Origin: Luscinia megarhynchos
Taxonomy: Eukaryota > Chordata > Aves > Passeriformes > Turdidae
Direction: 5' to 3'
DNA: 64,000 nucleotides
Assembly: GCA_034336665.1 (NCBI GenBank)
Contig: CM067576.1
Location: 17,690,036 to 17,754,035 of the forward strand
A program made the position numbers and the translations under genes. Under the pieces are notes generated by a model, which did no database searches, had not been told where the DNA came from, and saw only the letters and a program-made list of their open reading frames with translations. Below are positions 59,666 to 64,000 of this stretch, piece by piece. Every line of letters starts with the position of its first letter. Position 1 is the stretch's first letter.

Positions 59666-61237
59666 AGCTCCTACCTGCAGGGATGCCCACCCAAAAAACG
59701 CTCCTCCCACTTCAGCAGTGGCTAGCAAAACGCTCCCAGGGGATGATGCTGAGCTGGTGCTCCCTAAGCATCTCAGGGACTATCTCAGGCAGATTCTGCC
59801 TCCCCACCCTGTAGAGATGGGTTGTTTGTGCCAGGATGGCACTCTCCAGGTAAAAAGGAGGTTCTAAAACATAAAAGTCCTCTTCTCCAAACCACCCAGG
59901 CTCCTGTAGGATGACAAAGCTTGCAAACACAGTCCCTACAAACTCACTCTAGTCACCCCATCTTGGGAGAAGTGTAAATGCAAATGTGCTAATTTGAGGT
60001 CTTTCATTAACCTACACATATGAAAACCATTTGAGAGTTCAGCAGATATAAAACCAGAATCAGACAGGAATAAATTCCAAGGTAGGGCTAAGAGATTTTT
60101 GTCCAACTTAAATAAAACTTTCAAATCCCTGAATCTGTAATTCTGTGAAAAACAAACACACACACACCAAAAACCGCACCCCATCTGAGCTCTAAGTACC
60201 ATTTTACTGGCCCAAGCTGGCACTACCAGAGGCTTAGCCATGTAATAATGACAGTAAAATCCTGCCATTCTGACATGGAGCCATTGCACCCTTTGGTACA
60301 TCTAAGAAAACAGGATTAAGCAGTGGGAAATCAGACCTCTTGCAGATGTTTTATACATAATTCACCATAAGAGACACACAAAAAAATTAGCAGTTGCTCC
60401 ACTGATAGTAAGTTTATCTAGAGAAGATTCAGTGAAAGCAGAGCCAGGGAGGTTTGTGCTTTGAAAAGGCCTGGGCAGGGACAGCTGTGAACAAATTCTG
60501 CCTGAACTTTGCCACCTGCAAACTTGCCATGACTAAGAAATAAGCCTGGAAAGAGAAACGCTCAGAATGTTAGCACAGAAATTCCTCTATCTCACCAGGG
60601 TGTCCTGCTGCCTCCAAGCACAGCTCAAGTGGACAGTGCTTCTACAGAGAAATACAGGAAAACTGCTTGACAAGCTGCCAGGCTCTGAGTCTGGAATTAC
60701 TGAAGGATGAGCCTCAAAAAGGCCCAGAAGATCTGCTATGCTTGAAAAATCACCTAAAATGAAAAATAAAGGGCCAAACCCTGATGTCTTTGATCACTCT
60801 CATTTGAATAAACTCCTGCTGGCACAGTCAAGCCCAGCAGACAGCGACCTCAGAGCCTGGCCCGAGCTCCAAACGCTGGATCTCGGGTCTGCAGAGTGTG
60901 AACCTTCCCCATCCTGCAGAGGGTCAGAATTACTGCAGGAACAAACCCAGCTCCCCAGTTATTGTGACTCTCTTATTCCCAGTCTCAGCTGGACCCAAAT
61001 AAAAACACAAAAATAACAGTAAGGAGAGAAGGACCAGCCTGGGAGCCCCGAGAGCTTTGTGACCCTTTGTGCCCAGGAGCTCAGGCTGAGCAGGGCACCC
61101 TGCAGCCCTGCCACCTCCCTGGGCAGCTCCTGCCGGCTCATCCCCAGGAATGAGGAGGGAGTGATGTCAGGAGCACCTCCTCCTCTTCCCAAGGAGCCCC
61201 AGACACATCAGTCCCTGCCACAGCCCAACACTGAGGA
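59666..61237. other. Intronic DNA, nothing recognised
   Basis: AT-richer unique sequence to ~60800, then GC-rich. Two minus-strand ORFs (72 and 121 codons) look coding-like at a glance but match no family I recognise. Confidence 0.4.
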
Positions 61238-61615
61238 GGCTCCACACTCTCCAGAATTCAGGCTCCACACTCTCCAGCAGTCAGGCTCCACACTCTCCAG
61301 GAGTCAGGCTCCACACTCTCCAGCAGTCAGGCTCCACACTCTCCAGGAGTCAGGCTCCACACTGCAGCAGTCAGGCTCCTCACTCTCCAGATGTCAGGCT
61401 CCTCACTCCCCAGGAGTCAGGCTCCACACTCTCCAGGAGTCAGGCTCCACACTCTCCAGAATTCAGGCTCCACACTCTCCATGAGTCAGGCTCCACACTC
61501 TCCATGAGTCAGGCTCCACACTCTCCAGAATCCAGGCTCCACACACTCCAGAATTCAGGCACCACACACTCTAGAATTTATGCTCCACAGACTCCAGGTG
61601 TCAGGCTCCACTGCA
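61238..61615. repeat. 23-bp minisatellite, about 16 copies
   Basis: CAGGCTCCACACTCTCCAGG plus AGT, with a 23-bp period (GGCTCCA at 61261 and 61284). Later copies are diverged. Confidence 0.94.
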
Positions 61616-63116
61616 GTGTTGGTGAGGGCTCCAAAACGTTTGTGGGAGCTCCAAAACGGAGCTTACCAGCTGAAATGTGTGTACAGTTTGAACTCAGATT
61701 ATCAGATGTGCCCGACACTCAAAGACGTGAAGTTCTACCATAGCAGGATTCTTATTCTGCACCAGTAAAAGCTGAAATCAGGATAATTAATTTTTTTGGA
61801 TCAGAATTTAAGTGTTTTTATGTATTTTCTCAAAGGGAATCGTTGTAATATTCCCTTCTTCCAGCAAGTGAAAAATATGCTGAAAATAAAGTTGCAGGTT
61901 GCTCTGGTGTTTTCAATGGGATTCTTGTGGCTCTGGAACCCAACGGAGCAGAGGCAGCAGCACACCCTTCCAGAAGAAAATGTTCTGGCACATGGGGAAA
62001 ATGCCTTTCTGTTTTAAGATTTTAAGCAGGATTTGCTCTTAGACATGGTCACAAACACAGTTTCAAGGACAACTTGCTTTTTAGTGCTTGTGCTGCTGAA
62101 GCTCCCTTTTGCCAGATAAAAGAACTTATTACTAAATGCAGTTCAGAGAATCTTGGGTCAGAGGATGTAAGAGAGTTTTGGGGTATGGGTTCATGATGTG
62201 GGCAAGGACTGATGTGCTGGGGACAGCTGCCCCTGAGGAGTGCCCAGGGGAAGGACCCTGGAGGAAATGCTCTGCCCCAGCCCCTTTGCAGAGGTTCCTC
62301 CCTGCAGACACAGCACAATTCTTACAAATGTTCTCAGGGCAGGAGCAACAGAAATAACACAGCAACCACCAAAACCCAAAAATCAGGTATCACATTAGCT
62401 CTCCCTTTAGCACCTTTGGTTTCACGTATTTATTTTTGGAAACATTTATCACGGGACTTCTCTTAAACTGTTACCCCTAGTTCTCAGCATATGTAAGACT
62501 ATATACTTCCCTTTTACTGCATTTTAATTGCATGAGAAGTTTTAAAAGTCTTTTTTTTTTCTTTCCTGAAGTCATTTGGGACAAAAGGCATCTGGCACTC
62601 GGTATTTAAATAAGACCTGTCAGAACTGTAAAATTAGTTTTATGTTTTAATAAAGGTACTTAAAAAATCTCAAATATAATTCTGCATTCAAACCATAAGT
62701 GTTTGGATTAAGAAAAGCAGATCCCATGTTAATATAATATAATATAATATAAAAAATAAATCAAGTACAGAACTAAGCCAGTCCTCATCTGTGGCATTAT
62801 AAAGAGCAGTGAAGAAGAGGTAATATCTCCAACAGCTTTTTGGGGGGGCATTCTGAGTCTAAAGAAGCAGCACTGACAGCAGAAAATCTGTTCTATATTG
62901 TATTATTTGCTATTTATCTCAGTTTATCTAGACACCCAGGACACCTTTAAAGCTCAGGCTCAGCCCCATGTTTCCAACCAAAATTCCCTCCACCCTTTCT
63001 GTCCTCGCTGGGATGGACCCTCCTGCCCTCCTCTCCCCACCCTGAAGGGGTGGCCCTGAGGACCTGCAAGGCAGAAGATTCCTGGAGGGGGCAGGTGCCA
63101 CTGGTGGGGGACATCC
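61616..63116. other. Intronic DNA with an AT-rich conserved-looking block
   Basis: 62380-62720 is AT-rich and complex. An (AATAT)n microsatellite lies at 62729-62752. A plus-strand run of T at 62552-62562 is visible. No exon was recognised. Confidence 0.4.
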
Positions 63117-64000
63117 TTGCTGTAGGGGTGCACTGTCCCACAGCACAGGGACATCTCTGTGTAGGGGAGCACTGTCCCTGCAGCACAGGGACATCTCTGC
63201 TCCAGGGGTGCACTGTCCTACAGCACAGGGACATCTCTGCTCCAGGGGAGCACTGTCCCACAGCACAGGGACATCTCTGCTCCAGGGGAGCACTGTCCCA
63301 CAGCACAGGGACATCCCTGCTCTAGGGGAGCACTGTCCTACAGCACAGGGACATCTCTGCTCCAGGGGAGCACTGTCCTACAGCACAGGGACATCTCTGC
63401 CCTAGGGGAGCACTTGTCCCTGCAGCACAGGGACATCTCTGCTCCAGGGGTGCACTGTCCTACAGCACAGGGACATCTCTGATCTAGGGGAGCACTGTCC
63501 CTGCAGCACAGGGACATCTCTGCCCTAGGGGTGCACTGTCCCTGCAGCACAGGGACATCTCTGCTCCAGGGGTGCACTGTCCCACAGCACAGGGACATCT
63601 CTGCTCCAGGGGTGCACTGTCCCTGCAGCACAGGGACATCTCTGTGTAGGGGTGCACTGTCCCTGCAGCACAGGGACATCTCTGCTCTAGGGGTGCACTG
63701 TCCCACAGCACAGGGACATCTCTGATCTAGGGGTGCACTGTCCTACAGCACAGGGACATCTCTGATCTAGGGGTGCACTGTCCCTGCAGCACAGGGACAT
63801 CTCTTCTCTAGGGAGCACTGTCCTACAGCACAGGGACATCTCTGCTCCAGGGGTGCACTGTCCCACAGCACAGGGACATCTCTGCTCTAGGGGTGCACTG
63901 TCCCACAGCACAGGGACATCTCTGCTCCAGGGGTGCACTGTCCCACAGCACAGGGACATCTCTGTGTAGGGGTGCACTGTCCCTGCAGCACAAGGGACAT
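63117..64000. repeat. 40/41-bp minisatellite, about 22 copies, truncated by window end
   Basis: The unit contains TCCAGGGGTGCACTGTCCCA and CAGCACAGGGACATCTCTGC. The period is 40 bp (TCCAGGGG at 63241 and 63281), or 41 bp where CCTGCAG replaces CCACAG. The array continues beyond base 64000, so its full size is unknown. Confidence 0.96.

Larger units (their letters stand above)
53250..64000 (-). other. FGF18: FGF18 upstream intron, partial (runs past window end)
   Basis: Sequence upstream of the 107-bp exon on the transcript strand. I looked for the preceding exon, which in the family encodes the segment with KHIQVLGRRISARGEDGDKY, and did not find it up to base 64000. The whole stretch is therefore read as intron. 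It carries CR1 fragments, four tandem arrays and one AT-rich island. The missing exons should lie at higher coordinates outside the window. Confidence 0.75.

Noticed and set aside
59712..60301. Two minus-strand ORFs (72 and 121 codons) that look protein-like
   Set aside because: No family motif recognised, no splice context that joins them to FGF18, and no sign of the missing FGF18 exon.
1..64000. CRISPR array, bacterial operon or phage system
   Set aside because: The tandem arrays have no conserved repeat/unique spacer alternation, and the window has vertebrate exons, introns and CR1 elements.

Overview
The window looks like vertebrate, and most likely bird, genomic DNA. It is GC-rich, has no dense coding, and carries several truncated CR1-type LINE tails. 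About thirteen large GC-rich minisatellite arrays make up roughly 10 kb of the 64 kb. No bacterial operon structure, Alu/L1-type elements, intact retroviral ORFs, rRNA or recognisable tRNA genes were seen. Passerine is plausible, because heavy minisatellite load is common on songbird small chromosomes, but the sequence does not prove it.

Only one protein-coding gene can be supported: FGF18 (fibroblast growth factor 18) on the minus strand. The window holds its last two coding exons. The penultimate exon is at 53143-53249 (107 bp) and the terminal coding exon at 37580-37846 (88 codons plus TAA), joined across a 15.3 kb intron. Together they encode the C-terminal ~123 residues, matching human residues ~84-207. 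The 5' exons (signal peptide and N-terminal half) were not found and should lie beyond base 64000.

Layout. Bases 1-36.8 kb are the region 3' of FGF18. They contain mostly non-coding sequence, seven big tandem arrays (10.25-11.25, 12.0-13.1, 15.3-15.75, 17.26-18.2, 21.29-22.2, 25.93-26.66 and 27.7-29.15 kb), one CR1 copy (22.25-22.72 kb), an intergenic CpG cluster (23.76-24.2 kb) and several AT-rich stretches that resemble conserved non-coding elements. About 36.85-37.85 kb is the FGF18 terminal exon with its 3' UTR. The intron at 37.85-53.14 kb holds a 49/51-bp minisatellite (41.3-42.17 kb), a clear intronic CpG island (42.6-43.95 kb), an ~80-bp repeat (49.26-49.57 kb) and three CR1 fragments. 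The segment 53.25-64 kb is part of the upstream intron, with two more CR1 fragments and arrays at 55.97, 58.64, 61.24 and 63.12 kb; the last runs off the window end.

The many long ORFs (up to ~515 codons) over the arrays are explained by repeat units that lack stop codons in several frames. They are not called as genes. I found no convincing new biological system. The best leads are the intronic CpG island, the second CpG cluster downstream, AT-rich conserved-looking islands between GC-rich arrays, a 258-bp tandem super-unit in one minisatellite, and a G-quadruplex-prone array of ~39 units.
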